A stretch of DNA of 64,000 bases from NCBI RefSeq assembly GCF_037126465.1, contig NC_088201.1:233687406-233751405 (forward strand), written 5' to 3'. A program made the position numbers and the translations under genes. Shown in pieces: positions 1 through 11,875 of this stretch; position 1 is the first letter of the stretch; every line of letters starts with the position of its first letter. The stretch is from Ornithodoros turicata. Lineage: Eukaryota; Arthropoda; Arachnida; Ixodida; Argasidae. The notes beneath the pieces were generated by a model. It was not told the origin of the DNA, searched no databases, and saw only the letters and a program-made list of their open reading frames with translations.

Positions 1-1649
1 TGTGCTGTGCTAAACTTGCAGCAGTATATTTCTTCTCAGAGCTAGGGAAGTGGGCGGGTTCTCGCATTTGTCATAGTTACATTAGATACGTTCAGAGCAG
101 AGCCATACGGGAGACGTACTGAATGCACTTCGATTTCGCTCAAAACTGGACAGTAGCCATGCCTAGCGAAATACAAGCGTGCCACTGCGGAAAACGGACT
201 TCCATATTCACATGTGTGGTAACAGCTGGCACGGAAACGCACAGTTTTGGTGTGGTGAGCGAAGACTTCTGTCACGATTAGCTTCCATAGCTATTTAAGA
301 ATGTCTTGACGAGAATGTTCCTCTTGAAGCTAATGATTTACGTGTCAGATGGTACGGCGAGCCTTTTTAAAAATCGGCATAGGCTCTATGAGCTCTCCAA
401 ATGTGTACTTTTGCGAGCGCGACATGGCTGTTCAGGAACAGGCCACGACAAAAGTGCCTGTGACAGGATCAGTGCACAGGATCGGTGTGACAGGAATCAA
501 GCACCGTGCCATGACACCTAACTTGCGTTCAATCGAGCGAGACGTCATCTTAGAGTCACAAGATGTGATAACGTGCTTGCCAAAACGCCTAACGCGCGTC
601 CATTTACTCCAAGTACGGGCTGAAGACGTGGCTTCTTTTCGAATGCAAAAGAAAAAAAAAACAATGGATAAATCTATACCGCATCAAAGTGGCATACAGG
701 GTTCGCATGCGTGGCAAAGCAAGACACCGGACAGTCTAGGCCGAGAAACATTTATAGCTAGTGCCGTGGACAGAGAGTGCAGAAGAGTGACCTTTTTCAT
801 AGAAAATTAGTGAAATCATTGGTCGCTGTCATTGCAAAATACTGCTTTTTCGCAGTCTTGTAAATATATCGACATAAACTACCACTTTTGATTACACAAA
901 GTTGTCCCTTTCTTGTACGACGTCGACAGGAGGCCTGCCATCCCACGGTACCGGCAGCCGAGCTCCGACAAGTACGCACGCAGACTAGGGCCGCGTTTTA
1001 ACGGGCTAGTCGCCAGTGTATGTCTTTTGAAGCAGAATTTTTTTACGTAAGATGAAAGGTCTAACATCGGGCCGTGTCCTGGCCAAATATAAATGAAATA
1101 AAAAGGGGCCTTTTCAAGAAACGGACGCTCAAAATCCTTGTTTTTTTTCAAAATATACCTTAACATTTGCCCGTTTCAGCAGATACCTGTATGGGGTATA
1201 CGCACGATATATATACCAGATGAAAGAGCATTAAAAGTTGAGTGAAATGATACCAAATAGGATAATGAGGAATACCTACAGTCAGAGAAATCACGCGTCG
1301 AAGTTGGAACAAAAGCGCAGGAGAGAGCATGTTCGCCATTTTTTATATCATAGAGCGTTGCTCCTGCGAGCCAAAATTTGCGCTTGGACTGCTGGCCAGT
1401 AGGCATACTAAAGCATAAAAAAATTACACTGCATCTTTTTTACACTGCGTTACACTGCACTATCTTTTAAGACTCGGGAGATATACGCGTGCAAACACGG
1501 CAAAACTGAAACACTCGAATTCAGGGCCGGATTTTCTTGATTTTTTTGCGCAAAAACTATTCCGTAGAAATTATTCATTTTACCGCTGTTGGGCATCATG
1601 TACGATGAGCTTCTGTATATAAAAAAATAATAAAAATCCAAGAGGTCGA
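1..1649. other. Non-coding stretch, nothing recognised
   Basis: Open frames here, including one of 153 codons at 349-810, show no recognisable domain and no repetitive or compositional sign of coding use. The block is AT-rich with short homopolymers. No RNA gene or transposon end was identified. Confidence 0.5.
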
Positions 1650-1908
1650 TGGGACCTCCCTGTCTGAACTGACGTGGAGCAAAAGTCAAGGCCACTGGCT
1701 CGTTTTGGGTCTTTTTGGTGCAAAGATGGGCAGAGATTGAGGTAATTTGGCCAGGGTCTTGTCCGACTTCTGGGACAGGGAGGTGTGCGACATAGAGAAA
1801 TTCGTCCCCATGTAGTTTCAACTGGAGCCTGCCCGTGCAATGAAATCTTGTCCGATATGGGGAGTTGTCCGAGGTAGGGAGGTGTCCGACTTTGGAGGTT
1901 TTACTGTA
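1650..1908. repeat. pogo/Tigger-like transposon end (fragment)
   Basis: Read on the minus strand the block begins CAGTAAAACCTCC next to TA at 1907-1908 and then repeats short words of the type GTCGGACA / CCTCCC. A terminus CAGTNNAACCTC beside a TA target is typical of pogo-like Tc1-mariner elements. Only one end is visible, so it is a fragment. A related terminus (CAGTCAACCCTCC) occurs at about 37977. Confidence 0.45.
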
Positions 1909-2592
1909 ATTGGGAGTTTTCGTCGCGAGATAACTGAGGAACTGCTAAGAGAACAGCACCGAGAACACACCTGCAGACCGCATTCATCTAACCCAAATGT
2001 TAGAATACTGTGCTAACTAGGAAGAATTATTAACTCACCTGATAATCCCATGCTTGCCGGACACGCAGCAAACGATAGGCATCAAGCAAAATCGCCATCA
2101 GCAGTGACCTACGTTGCGTCTATAGCGTCTTCCGAGACGGAAGAACGTTCGATCCGGGTACTTTATCGATAGTTAACTTTCAGCTTTTACTAACAAGAGG
2201 ACTACTGATGCGTCCTGTGATGATACAAAGTGCTAATCGCGTGGGATCACCTTCGGCGTTCGGGATTCAGTCGGACCTTCCTCATTCCACGGGCGTGGAC
2301 GTCCCGCGTTCCAGGGCAAGTAATGCACGTGCCACTTTTGGGATTGCAAATCTTCGTACGTTTCGAAACCTGATTTCGAATGCGGAGCGTATAATGCCTG
2401 ATTCCCATACGTTGCGACGTCGCTTTGCAGGCGACGGCAGTAGTACATACGCACGTTCGGCATTGAGAGGGGTCAAGGGGCGGACTAAAAAGCTGGGCAC
2501 GTCGAACTTCTTTCTTCACCACGTTCGTGAGAGCTTCCGAGACTCGCGTTCTCATTTTTTAACCGCTAATGTGACCAAACGTGTAACGTGGG

Positions 2593-2660
2593 GTGGGGAT
2601 ATGTTTATTAAGAAAAAAAGAAAGGAAACGTCAGCCAGACGGAGGTCGGCTTGCTATTAA
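2593..2660 (+). repeat. Short dispersed repeat with GTCAGCCAGAC core, copy 1
   Basis: Core 2629-2658 reads GTCAGCCAGACGG then TCGGCTTGCTATT, preceded by a GGGGATATGTTTATTAAGAAA-like lead. The same lead plus core recurs at 3795-3868 and 28421-28507. The family was not identified. Confidence 0.6.
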
Positions 2661-2895
2661 AAAAAGAGGAAAATGTGGGAAGAAAAGAAAAGGGAAAGAA
2701 AAAGAAGAAGGAAAAGGAGATGAAAAAAGGAGAAACGGGGAGAAAAGAAAAGGAGAAGGCAAAGAAGCAAAGAAAAGGAAAGGAAAAGAAGCAAAGAAAA
2801 GGAAAAGAAGAAAAGAAAAGGAAAAGAAGCAAAGAAAAGGAAAAGAAGAAAAGAAAAGGAAAAGAAGAAAAGAAAAGCCAAGGAAGGACACAAAA
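2660..2895. repeat. Purine-rich (GA/AAAG) low-complexity tract
   Basis: Almost uninterrupted A and G on the plus strand, built from variants of AAGAAAAGGAAAAG. It creates long Lys/Glu-rich open frames (e.g. 2593-2919) that are composition artefacts. It directly abuts the repeat ending at 2660. Confidence 0.9.
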
Positions 2896-3063
2896 CTAAA
2901 ACTGAAAAGTCACACGTAGCGTGTGAGGTGATTATTTGCAAGTAACCCAATTACTCAAATTCATTACGACCAGGTTTACGTTCGGTATTATGTAACTCTA
3001 ACTTTACTACTTTTCCGAGTACTTTGCAATGTACTTGGAGCTACTTTTGGCGTTACTTTGTGT

Positions 3064-3609
3064 CAGACTTGTGCCCGTCACGCAAAAAAAGTAATCGATT
3101 ACCCTCACCAATTACTCGGCTCCAAATGTAATTGAGTAACGAGTAGAAAAGTAACACGTCGTTACTCTGCATTCGTCCAAATTATACTCGTGTTCGTGTG
3201 CCTCAGAAAAGATAGAAAACAAAAACTTCAACAGCCGAACAGCTGAAATAACACGAAAAACAAAAACGCGTGGGACAACTAGGTCTGTACGTCTACGTGT
3301 ATTTATCACCCGGGAAGACGTTCACCCTATTGAGCAATAACATTGCGTGGAAATTGCCCCCATGACACACTAAACCTCCAAAGCTTCAGGTACCACTACA
3401 CTGGTGTAGGAAGAGATTAGGGAGAGAGACCCTTGGGGCAGAACATCTGAGAGGAAGTTAATCTCCGTCGGAAAAGTAATCCATTAGTGAGCAATCGATT
3501 ACTCGAAAAATTACTTTGACAGTAAGGTAACTGATTACTTCTAAATTACTAAAAAAAGTAATTGATTACATGTAACGCAATCACTAGTAACGCGTTACGT
3601 ACAGGTCTC
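3064..3609. mobile_element. hAT-type MITE built of GTAAT words, copy 1
   Basis: Ends are CAGACTTGTGC on the left and GTACAGGTCTC on the right (imperfect inverted repeats), flanked by CTTTGTGT (3056-3063) and CTTTGTAT (3610-3617), an 8-bp target duplication with one change. The interior is dominated by GTAATTAC and GTAACGCGTTAC-like palindromic words. A sister copy with an exact 8-bp duplication is at 31775-32302. No coding capacity; an 8-bp duplication points to a hAT transposase acting in trans. Confidence 0.8.
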
Positions 3610-4917
3610 CTTTGTATGGGATTCTGGACCCACAGCGGCATCCGCAGAATTTCGGTGATTGCTTCGCAGCCTTGTTCCAAGGCATGTTCTCATGTTTCTG
3701 CTAGGCGCATATACATCGTAGTCATACTCCACTAGCCATTTAAGTTGTCCTACCTATAATTTCCATATGTGTACCGCGTTCCTCAGGAGGAGGGGGGGTA
3801 TGTTTAATGATAACAAAGAAGAGGAACGAGGGAACGGTCAGCCAGACAGGGTGTCGGCTTGCTATTCCCAAAAAAAGGAACAAAAATAAAGTAATGTACA
3901 TCAAAATTATGCATTCAAAGTAACTCGGTGTAGCTGAATTAATTTCCAGAGTGACTGCAATTTTAATGAACTTACAAATTTTTTTTTTTGCAATTTCATT
4001 ACTGTCATCAGCACGCGGTTGTAATCGTAATTTAATTACTTCCGAAAAGTAACGTGTACAAGTAAGGAGATGACGATATCCACACCGCGAGTTCACGTTC
4101 GTCGTCCGCTATGTTTGCGTTGCAGCAGCTTCTTATCTAATTTCATGGTGTGTCCACCAAGTGCGTCCGTCAATGGCTCGGTGCGGTCACGTGACATCAC
4201 GTGACAGTGCCTTCCTCACGTGGTCGCCGGAACGTGTCTACGGTGCGCTCAAATCGTATAACCGCCGCAGCCACAACGCAACGCAACACACAAAAAAAAA
4301 AGAAAAGAAAAACTTCACAAACTATATTAGACGGCTTACAACCAAAATTTCATTGTGTTTCATAGTGTTTCAAAAAGTTTCAAACAGAGTTCCCCAAAGC
4401 GATGAATGTATATGGCATCTTAAAGGGGCTATGAACTCTATCAAGCTAGCCCGTCGACTGTGTCGGCTCCAAACAGCGATTGTAACCTGTTGGCTGTGAC
4501 ATCTTTTGTGTAGATCAATCCACAGCCGGAGAGTTTTCAATCTGCCAGAGGGGGCCGGGGCACGACGCCCCACTTTCTTTGTTTGTTTGTATATGAGGTG
4601 AAGAGTGGTTGGCCATGCGCAGGACGCATGCACAGAGGTCGGGCAGGGCGTCGGAAATTCCGTGCTGCGACGTTGTGATGCAATTTTTTATAGAATTTTC
4701 ATGATCACTCGTATGAAACACGCGATTCTTAGGATATCCCTGGAAACTTTCATCTTGAGTGTCAGCGGGGTAGATTTTCCGCAGTGGGCCATGCCCCCCC
4801 CCCCCCCCCCCCGGGGAAAGTTCCGAGGGGCTCAGGCCCCCAAGCCCCCCCCGCAGTCGGCGCCTATGGATCAATCTGATAGATCCGTATCTTCGCCACA
4901 TAAAGCACAATTATGTA
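3610..4917. other. Non-coding; short repeat copy 2 and GTAAT-rich debris
   Basis: Contains the second GTCAGCCAGAC-core repeat (core 3837-3868) and a GTAAT/GTAAC-rich fragment at about 3880-4066 resembling the MITE interior at 3064-3609. A run of C residues lies at about 4793-4812. The 196-codon frame at 4605-5195 crosses this C-tract and repeat sequence and is not taken as a gene. Confidence 0.5.
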
Positions 4918-5190
4918 GCCATTATGTACTGCATTATGGCTACAAACTAGGCGCCGCCTCCTATTCTCAACAAATCAGGGATGAGAACGTTGTCATTCGG
5001 GATGATGGTTGTCTAGGAGCGTGCCATGTGGTGAAGTTCATTCTATCCTCCATCCGTCCGTCCTTCCTTTGTGTTTTGTTTTGCTATGCGTCTTCCTTTT
5101 CTTTTTTTGGCTATAGTCGTGACGACGCCCACTTCTGTGTGGACAACAACGGCGAGCCTATCCTGCCATCACCCCCCCCCCCCCTCATTT
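4918..5190. mobile_element. Half of a palindromic TA-MITE with embedded SINE tail
   Basis: 4965-5045 matches the right half of the palindromic family at 26990-27231 (words CAACAAATCAGG, GAACGTTGTCATTCGGGATG, GGAGCGTGCCATGTGGTGAAG). Instead of ending immediately it runs into a SINE-tail-like stretch (5105-5170, GACGACGCCCAC then GACAACAACGGCGAGCC) and then CATTTTTTAAGAATG, a degenerate MITE end. The same MITE-SINE-MITE order is seen at 27280-27445. Confidence 0.6.
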
Positions 5191-5660
5191 TTTAAGAATG
5201 CGGAGCAGAAGGTTATGTGTACCTTCGTGTTGGCGTCTGATTGGGTGCTGCATTTCTTCAGATGACATCACAATGGATAGCAGTATCTGGATGGTGCGCC
5301 TGCTCGACCGTATTCGAAAAAAGTGCGTTTTTGTATTAAGGCTGCACACATTAAGAAGCAGAAGTGCTGTACAATAAATTGTAAATAGAATTACGAAGCG
5401 TAGAAGAACAATATTACACCTATAAAACCCGTAAATAAATACATGCAGATAGCAGTTTTTACCTCCTTTAAATGTACCTAAGCAGCAGACATGGTAGTTT
5501 CTGTTGGCCCCATAGTTAGCGACAGAGAAGTCTCCCTATTTAAATAATTAATTTAATTTGCTTGCGAGCTCGCGATAAAAGGGCTTGGGGCGACATCTTG
5601 TGTGAAACAGACACGCAGGGTAAAATTGACACAGACACGCAGCTGGCTTATTTTCTTTTT
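5191..5660. other. Non-coding, AT-rich, nothing recognised
   Basis: No open frame with recognisable content, no terminal repeats found. It leads into the LINE-tail cluster. Confidence 0.4.
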
Positions 5661-6404
5661 AGACCCGGTGTTAATGATAATAATAATAATTTTATCCACA
5701 TCATTCAACGCATTACAATGCGAGGACTCGCCTAAGCGAACAAGCTTGTAAGCACGACCTCGCTGACGGTGGAACTTAAAAACTAAAAAAAAACGCACTT
5801 GAAAACTGCACATAAAACACAAAATAGTGCATCAACGAACAAGTTAATCAAATATTTTCAATAAAAAAGAACAAGCGGAGCCCATTCAACTACAGAATAA
5901 AGAACGAAACAATGTTTTTAGGGAGGCAATCGATGATAAATTCAGAGCATCAGCAGGTAGAGAGTTAAAAAGGGAGGGAACCTAGTTCCGTTTTAAAATG
6001 ATCGGTCCAGTAATATTTGCAAATCATTATCTGGGGAAATACGTTATCAAATGTAGGTAGATTATTTTGTTTAAATCAACAGAATGAATATAATAATAAT
6101 AATAATAAATTTATTCAATACAGTCAACGTATTATCAAGCAACAGAGGCCCGCCTAAGCAAAGAAAAAAAAAGAAAGAGGCTTGTGGGCAAGGCCTCGCA
6201 AACAGAGCTGCGAGGACACAGAACAAAACAGACAAACACTTCCAACTCATGAAAACATCACAACAAAGGGGAATAATAATAACACAAATTGTATTGCAAC
6301 ATTCTGATACCAATAAATACAAAAGCGGCACGCCTAAGCCTAAACTGTCGCTGCACCGTCACCTGTATGTCGCTTGAACGTGTGCTTAACGTGAAAAACA
6401 CCCC

Positions 6405-6443
<39 letters not shown>

Positions 6444-6493
6444 TCTTTATTAACGTGCCCAAGAACAGCCAAAGCCTTGGTATTGGAGCACGT

Positions 6494-6528
<35 letters not shown>

Positions 6529-6680
6529 CATATACAGATTATGCAGAACATAATATTAATAATAATAATAATAAACTTTATTTGGCTCATGAGCTGAACC
6601 CGGATGTCTGGGAAAAAAGCTGCATTTGCAACTTGACGTGCCCCAGGCCTCGTCCAACAGGAGCAGAACCTGTTACATAC
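5661..6680 (-). mobile_element. Cluster of LINE 3' ends with (TAA)n tails
   Basis: Four separate TAA runs start at about 5677, 6089, 6406 and 6554, and each is followed on the plus strand by a short segment such as TTTATTCAATACAG or ATCTTTATTAACGTGCCC. Read on the minus strand these are LINE 3' ends finishing in (TTA)n, the pattern of CR1-like elements. The third matches the plus-strand tail at 18943-19003 (word AAGGCTTTGG, then GTTCTTGGGCACGTTAATAAA). A (TA)n microsatellite lies at about 6496-6524. Confidence 0.65.
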
Positions 6681-7595
6681 TTAGTACATAATGTTCATAC
6701 AATGTCATCAGTTCAACATGCATCACAAGTCACACAGAAAATAAACTAATATTTCGGATATTAATGAATGACAGTGTTAACAGTGTTTCGATATCGCGAA
6801 CCGTACACATAATAATACGTGTACATATAAATATATGTGAATCTAATTAACAGGCGGGAATAAGGATACTGGTTCAGGCGCTTCAATAAAGATTGACTAT
6901 CAGGAAAAATATAATCATTGCTCACAACCAAAGAGAAGGAATCGTATCTTTGAAACGCTTAATTCCAAATAGTTAAGTTGTATGTTGTTACTTAAAGTAG
7001 CACAGAAGTAATTTTTAACACCCAGTTTTCTTCCAATAGAACTGTTAAGTAGGCCAGTAAGATGCACCATGCGAAGTAATTTAAACCAAAGAGTCATAAT
7101 TATCGCAGAATTTGAATTTAAAATACGCCGCAAAAAGCGACCGTGCGCAATGGTTGTGAAGAGCAGTACCTGCCTGGAACCTCGCGCTGACGCTTAAGGG
7201 GAACGCTTGCTGATTGGCCTAGAGAAATGTTGTCCGCTACTCCTCTCTCGTCTGCTACTTGGCTGTTCGGGGTTCTGGTAAAGCCTTTCTCCTTGCTCGG
7301 TAATGCTTCGGCCGCTCCTTCTACCCCCAATCCTCGGGGAGAACTGGCAAAACAGGTTTTGGCGGTAAAGGGAGAAGGCGCTGACCCCCACTGACCGGCG
7401 AACCAGAACGAGTTCTCCTTATACCGTCATCGGTGACGTGGCATACCTCCTCATCCTCGTTATAGCTGGGGTGGCGAGTTAAGGGTGAACGCGCGGAGCT
7501 ATGTTTATGTGAGTTTTTTTCTGGGAAACACATTGCACACATCAAAACCTTTCGCGCTATTCGGTATAATGACACACACACTTTCATCAGACGTC
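6681..7595 (-). mobile_element. Probable 3' part of a decayed LINE
   Basis: Lies between the LINE tail at about 6554 and the reverse-transcriptase remnants further upstream on the same strand, so it may be the 3' untranslated part of one element about 2.2 kb long. The sequence itself shows no domain. At 7150-7590 composition shifts to GC-rich, suggesting another inserted repeat. Confidence 0.3.
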
Positions 7596-8805
7596 TTAAT
7601 CTGAAATTGTTTTGGATGGCCCTCTGTCCTCCTTTAAAAGTTTTGGCAAAGTATATGTAATTAGCTGTGTGTCATATTGTGGTCGTGGTCTTTCAACCTG
7701 CCATGTTATCGGCGTTCGCAAGCAACGAATACGGTCAGATTTGGCTAGATTAACAAGGTTAAAGAAGAGCTCATTCTGCTGAAAATGCATCCGTCTGTAC
7801 GTCATTATTAATCTATATCTGTACATGTCCCTTATTTTTATATGAGACGATTTTGGAAAAAGGTGTTCAGTAGTGGAGTTCTAGTCTGTGTTTACTATAG
7901 CTCTTAAAGCTTTTTTTTTGTAATCGTAAAATTACTTCTTTATTATTGTTGCTTGATAGGGCCCAAACGAGGTAGCAGTAATGAGTGTGTGATAAAAACA
8001 AGGCTTTGTAGATTTTCAGTTTTAACTTGATGGGAAGATATATATGTTTTTAGAGCATGCCGACAGCTGGTAGACACCTTTGATTGAACATGCCGACAGC
8101 GATAATCTCAGCGCATTGTCTGGGTAAAATAGACACCAAGTAACTTAAGTTTGTCAACCAGTTCGATCGTCTTTGACGCCATACTGAGTTTATTGGTGTA
8201 CTCGATTTTGTTATTAATCGGTCTAGATACAATGGCATTTTTTATTAACATTTACCGTGAATTTATTTTTTAATGTCCAAGAGCGTACATTGTCAAGAAT
8301 AGCATTCGGCCGTTCTATTAAATCGTAAGCACTTGATCCCGATCAAAGAATAATGACATCGTCTGCGTACATAACAAAGGAGGCAGTTGTGGTTATGTTT
8401 ACTATGTCATTTATGTACAAATTAAATAATAAGGGTCCCAAAATACTTTCCTGAGGAACCACAGTTGTCACATCTATTATTGTAGTTGCTATTGTTGTAT
8501 TGTTATTGTAGTTGTATAGTTGTCACATCTATTGCCGATCCTATGTCTGTACGCGCTGTTTCTGAGAAGATTAATAACTCTGAAAGAGTTCATATGCCTG
8601 TCCTCTTATTCCATATTTATATAGCTTGTTTAATAGTACCTTATGACGTATTTTGTCACACGCTTTCGACTAATCGATAAAAATTGCTAATACGACGTTT
8701 TTCCCTCTCAAAATTCGTGAGCACAAATTCTTTTATTCTTAACAGGGGCTAATTCAGTAGATTTTCCTTTCCGGAAGCCAAATTGCGAGTCCGATAGTAA
8801 TTTAC
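7596..8805 (-). pseudogene. Decayed LINE reverse transcriptase (CR1/Jockey-like)
   Basis: Translating the minus strand from 8790 downward gives, in order, FGFRKGKSTE, FID-SKACDK (the F-x-D-x-x-KAFD motif), LLNKLYKYGIRG, VPQESILGPLLFNLYINDI and FVMYADDVIIL. These are the consecutive reverse-transcriptase blocks of non-LTR retrotransposons, with the YADD catalytic box present. Stops and frame changes lie between the blocks. A 55-bp insertion-like unit at 8463-8533 splits the reading frame. At about 7596-7826 a further minus-strand frame resembles the C-terminal region of LINE ORF2. Translation breaks at 8806 where a MITE starts. The element is dead and 5'-truncated or interrupted. Confidence 0.85.
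8463..8533. repeat. 16-bp direct repeat flanking an ACAATA-rich insert
   Basis: AGTTGTCACATCTATT occurs at 8463-8478 and exactly again at 8518-8533. Between them lie 39 bases of TTGTAGTTGCTATTG-like low-complexity sequence. This could be a target duplication around a short insertion or a local tandem duplication; it breaks the LINE frame. Confidence 0.75.
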
Positions 8806-9100
8806 GTACTGTTGGGGACACCCTTGTCTAAAATCTCCAGCCCGTGGCAGGGCGATCCCCTGTCGGCGACGTCGCGCACGATGGAAGTATACCATTACAG
8901 TGTCCGAGGTAAGGCCACGAAGCGCCACCTGTCGGGAGGGAGTACCATCGCATTCTCAGCGTCGTCTGCTAGGGTGAGTGGTTCAGCGCGGCCTCCCCTC
9001 GGGCAGTGTATTGGTATAGTTCCTTCGTGCGCGACGTCGCCGACAGGGGATCGCTCCGCCACGGGCTGGAGATTTTACACAACCGTGTCCCCAACAGTAC
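8806..9100. mobile_element. Fold-back MITE with long inverted repeats
   Basis: GTACTGTTGGGGACAC at the left is matched by GTGTCCCCAACAGTAC at the right. The arms continue for about 95 bases with few mismatches (words AAAATCTCCAGCCCGTGGC, CGGCGACGTCGCGCACGA). No coding sequence. The termini lie next to a TA but the duplication cannot be assigned with certainty. It abuts the broken LINE reverse transcriptase. Confidence 0.8.
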
Positions 9101-9746
9101 ATGTCCCTTACAGTGTCTGAGGAAACCCGACAAATATTCCCCGAACATTCGTCGTGATTCCAAACCAAGTCACCTCCACATCGCGGCGATGGTGCTGTAC
9201 CGCACAACGGCTTCGAGAAAGTGCTCAATTATTTTTTTATTTTTTTTATTCCGAGCAAGAAGCACATATTCAAAATGGTTTGATTGTTCTACCCGGAAGC
9301 GAAAAAAAAAAAATCAGAGAAAAACTCGCTTTAAAAATTGCTCACGCCCTCTTTCATTAATTATTTTGCTGCAAACTTTCCGACTTCTTTGCGCGGCACA
9401 TTCGCAAAATGAGCGTAGTTTCAACTGATAACCATCAGATAGGCGCCAACAATATTTCTCTGCTTGCGCGTGCGAGCCCTGCCTTGAAAGGGCCAATTAA
9501 AAAGAATCTATCCGACTGCAAAAATAAACGACGCGGAACGTTCGGTAACCTATTTGTGATCAAAGCAATAAAGGAGAAAACGCGCGGCGGGCGTCAAAGA
9601 CGGAACAGTGATGCAAATCGCTGCTTCCGTGCATCCTTCGTTCAGGGATTATCGCGAAGTTTACGTGGAAACAACCACACTGTTGAAGTGTGGGTTCCGC
9701 TAGCGGCCGCGAAATGAGGTTACTTTTCCTGGTACTGTTGTACTAT
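9101..9746. other. Non-coding; dispersed repeat shared with 14150-14240
   Basis: 9507-9590 (ACTGCAAAAATAAACGACGC, then GGAACGTTCGGTAACCTATTT) is matched at 14152-14220, each lying shortly upstream of a TTAA-flanked element. This suggests a larger shared repeat unit of unknown family. Confidence 0.45.
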
Positions 9747-10340
9747 TTAAAGGTACTATAAAGCAGTCGAGGTCGGACCGATGCAATCAGCATGACGTGA
9801 GACTGCTAGATTCAAAGGTTCAGCACAACAAGTAATATGCGCACGAGTTTGCTCTAAGTATTTTTAATTGGTAAATAAAAACGCAGTCAAGAATGTCGGG
9901 GCGACGCCTGGTGGGGAAGAAGTCCTCAATTTGTCAAGCAACCCTGTAAACAAGGAGACCGATAAACAGATGGCTTTCCTGTTGGGATTTGCAAATACTA
10001 GCTTTTGATAAAATGTAATTTGTGTGAAAGAACATAAACACAAGCCCAATCTTGCACTCAGTAGCTAAACGTCTATACCTGGGCCTTGTTTCAGCATCGT
10101 ACGTCGCTCTGTTCGGCCCATAGTTGTGTACTTGAGACATTTTCGCCGCCGTACTTGGCGGAGTTGGCGTTTCGTCGGTCTGCTTCGCCACAGCGTTGCC
10201 AGTAGATTTAAATTTGCATTTTTTCGGGAGCTATAAGGTCTATGTGAGAAATTTTTGCGGCATTTTACTCCTGAGGACGTACACAATTCAGGGCACGCGA
10301 AACATGAGGTTCCACCTCGACTGCTTTATAGTACCTTTAA
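9747..10340. mobile_element. TTAA-flanked non-autonomous transposon, copy 1
   Basis: Starts TTAA-AGGTACTATAAAGCAG and ends CTGCTTTATAGTACCT-TTAA. The inverted termini continue for about 25 bases (CAGTCGAGGT). The TTAA target is that of piggyBac and Kolobok-type transposases. Two longer relatives are at 14405-15195 and 30539-31360. No transposase frame inside. Confidence 0.8.
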
Positions 10341-10576
10341 ATATCCGTTTCCTATACAGGAGGATTGATCTAGAACTTCCCGAGGCGATAATTTTATGTC
10401 GGCGTAATAAAAGCATCCATTAGATGTTTTTAGTTTAGATGCTATGCATCGATTAGATTAATGAGATAGATTAAAAACAACGATATTTTCCATCTGTTGC
10501 TGCTTTTGAAGTATCGGGAGTATGGTGCGAAGGTTTACCGAACGTGACCCTTTCTCGGCTAATCACGTATGTTATT

Positions 10577-10618
<42 letters not shown>

Positions 10619-10652
10619 TGTATAACTGAGTACAGATGGACGCGAAAACAAA

Positions 10653-10948
10653 TAGACTACAAGTAATGAAGAGACTTGGGAGGCCGTATAAGGGTTAAAA
10701 ACACTTACTATTTTTATTACATTAATAATTAAGGGGGCGCTAGGAATAGATTTACAGTTAGGGGTCGACGTTTCGGCAGTCAGCGCTGCCTTCAACAGAA
10801 CGTTCTGTTGAAGGCAGCCCTGACTGCCGAAACGTCGACCCCTAACTGTAAATCTATTCCTAGCGCCCCCATAATTATTAATGTAATAAAAATAGTAAGT
10901 GTTTTTAACCCTTATACGGCCTCCCAAGTCTCTTCATTACTTGTAGTC

Positions 10949-10950
<2 letters not shown>
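10653..10950. mobile_element. PLE terminal palindrome with hammerhead-like cores
   Basis: A 298-bp palindrome with two 149-bp arms centred at 10801/10802. I count two mismatches between the arms. Each arm carries the typical PLE end: CTGTTGA, a GGCAG...CTGCC hairpin, then GAAACGTCGAC (10805-10832 on plus; mirror image on minus). The C-T-G-N-N-G-A / hairpin / GAAA layout is that of the minimal hammerhead ribozymes in PLE ends, but the first box has T where the core needs A, so cleavage activity is doubtful. Near-symmetric (TA)n runs lie at 10581-10615 and 10952-10987. Confidence 0.85.
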
Positions 10951-10989
<39 letters not shown>

Positions 10990-11028
10990 GGTATAATATT
11001 AGGATGCGCTCATATAGAGTACAGCACT

Positions 11029-11251
11029 CGTCAACCTTAATGATAACACTGAAAAAAAAAATCGTCCGATTTCGGAGAGCGATAACTGCCACCCCGGGGG
11101 CCATTAGGAGAATGTGAAGTGAACGAAATCCTTACGTTAAACTCGCAGAATAATTTTGTTCAATTAAGATTTCCTCATGACCCCAAGGGTTGCTGTTATC
11201 GCGCTCGGGCACGAGACTATATTTTTGTCGGTGTTATTATTAAGGTTGACG
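11029..11251. mobile_element. Small MITE with CGTCAACCTTAAT ends
   Basis: CGTCAACCTTAATGATAACA at the left is mirrored by TGTTATTATTAAGGTTGACG at the right, with one mismatch in about 20 bases. Total length 223 bp and no open frame of note. Superfamily not assigned. Confidence 0.75.
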
Positions 11252-11875
11252 GGAGTTGTACATGTTAATTCTGGACACCGTGCTGTTGCTATCAGGGAGT
11301 TTTAGAGTGTATCTCGTAATATTAACACACCTAACAAACGGGGCGCATGTGGGCGTACGCATTTTATAGAACTCATCCATCCTGCGCTTGCAGCACCTCA
11401 TGCATTAGCCACCGTATTATTCATTCTGTGCACGAAATTTATCTCCTCTGGAGAAAATGAATTTTTTGTCCCAAAAGAGCGTTGTTCGATTTATTTCACC
11501 CTGTACAATGTGTCTGTCTTCTACCACTTTTCGGTGTATCTATATCTCTTTCGCAACATCTCGTGGGTGACATGAAAAAATGGCTAGGAAGCAAGCGAGC
11601 TGGTTTGAGACTTCGTGTTTGTGTCTGTCCTTTCGTGTTCCCTAGTCTCGGGGTTTTACATTATGCATCTCGTGGGTGGCGCGGGGGCTGACGCAGTCTG
11701 ACATTGGGGGCGAGTATTTCGTACGCACCATATTTTCGAAATAGTCGTGTGAGCCCACATGCCCTAAGACACAGATTGGGTTCTGCGCATCGCGTAATGT
11801 CGACGTCCAGTTCCATTGAAGTCCCAAAGAGATTGGGTACGCTATTTTAAAGCACTGTATTAGTGAGTTTTAGTG
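11252..11875. other. Non-coding, nothing recognised
   Basis: Short open frames only. No terminal repeats or RNA-like structure noticed. Confidence 0.4.

Noticed and set aside
349..810. 153-codon open frame near the left edge
   Set aside because: No domain, no paralogue in the window, composition unlike the GH18 genes. Not excluded as an exon but unsupported.
2593..2919. Lys/Glu-rich open frame of 108 codons
   Set aside because: Produced by a purine-only tract; several frames and the complementary strand are equally open.
4605..5195. 196-codon open frame
   Set aside because: Crosses a 20-base C-run and pieces of a MITE and a SINE tail; protein has no recognisable features.
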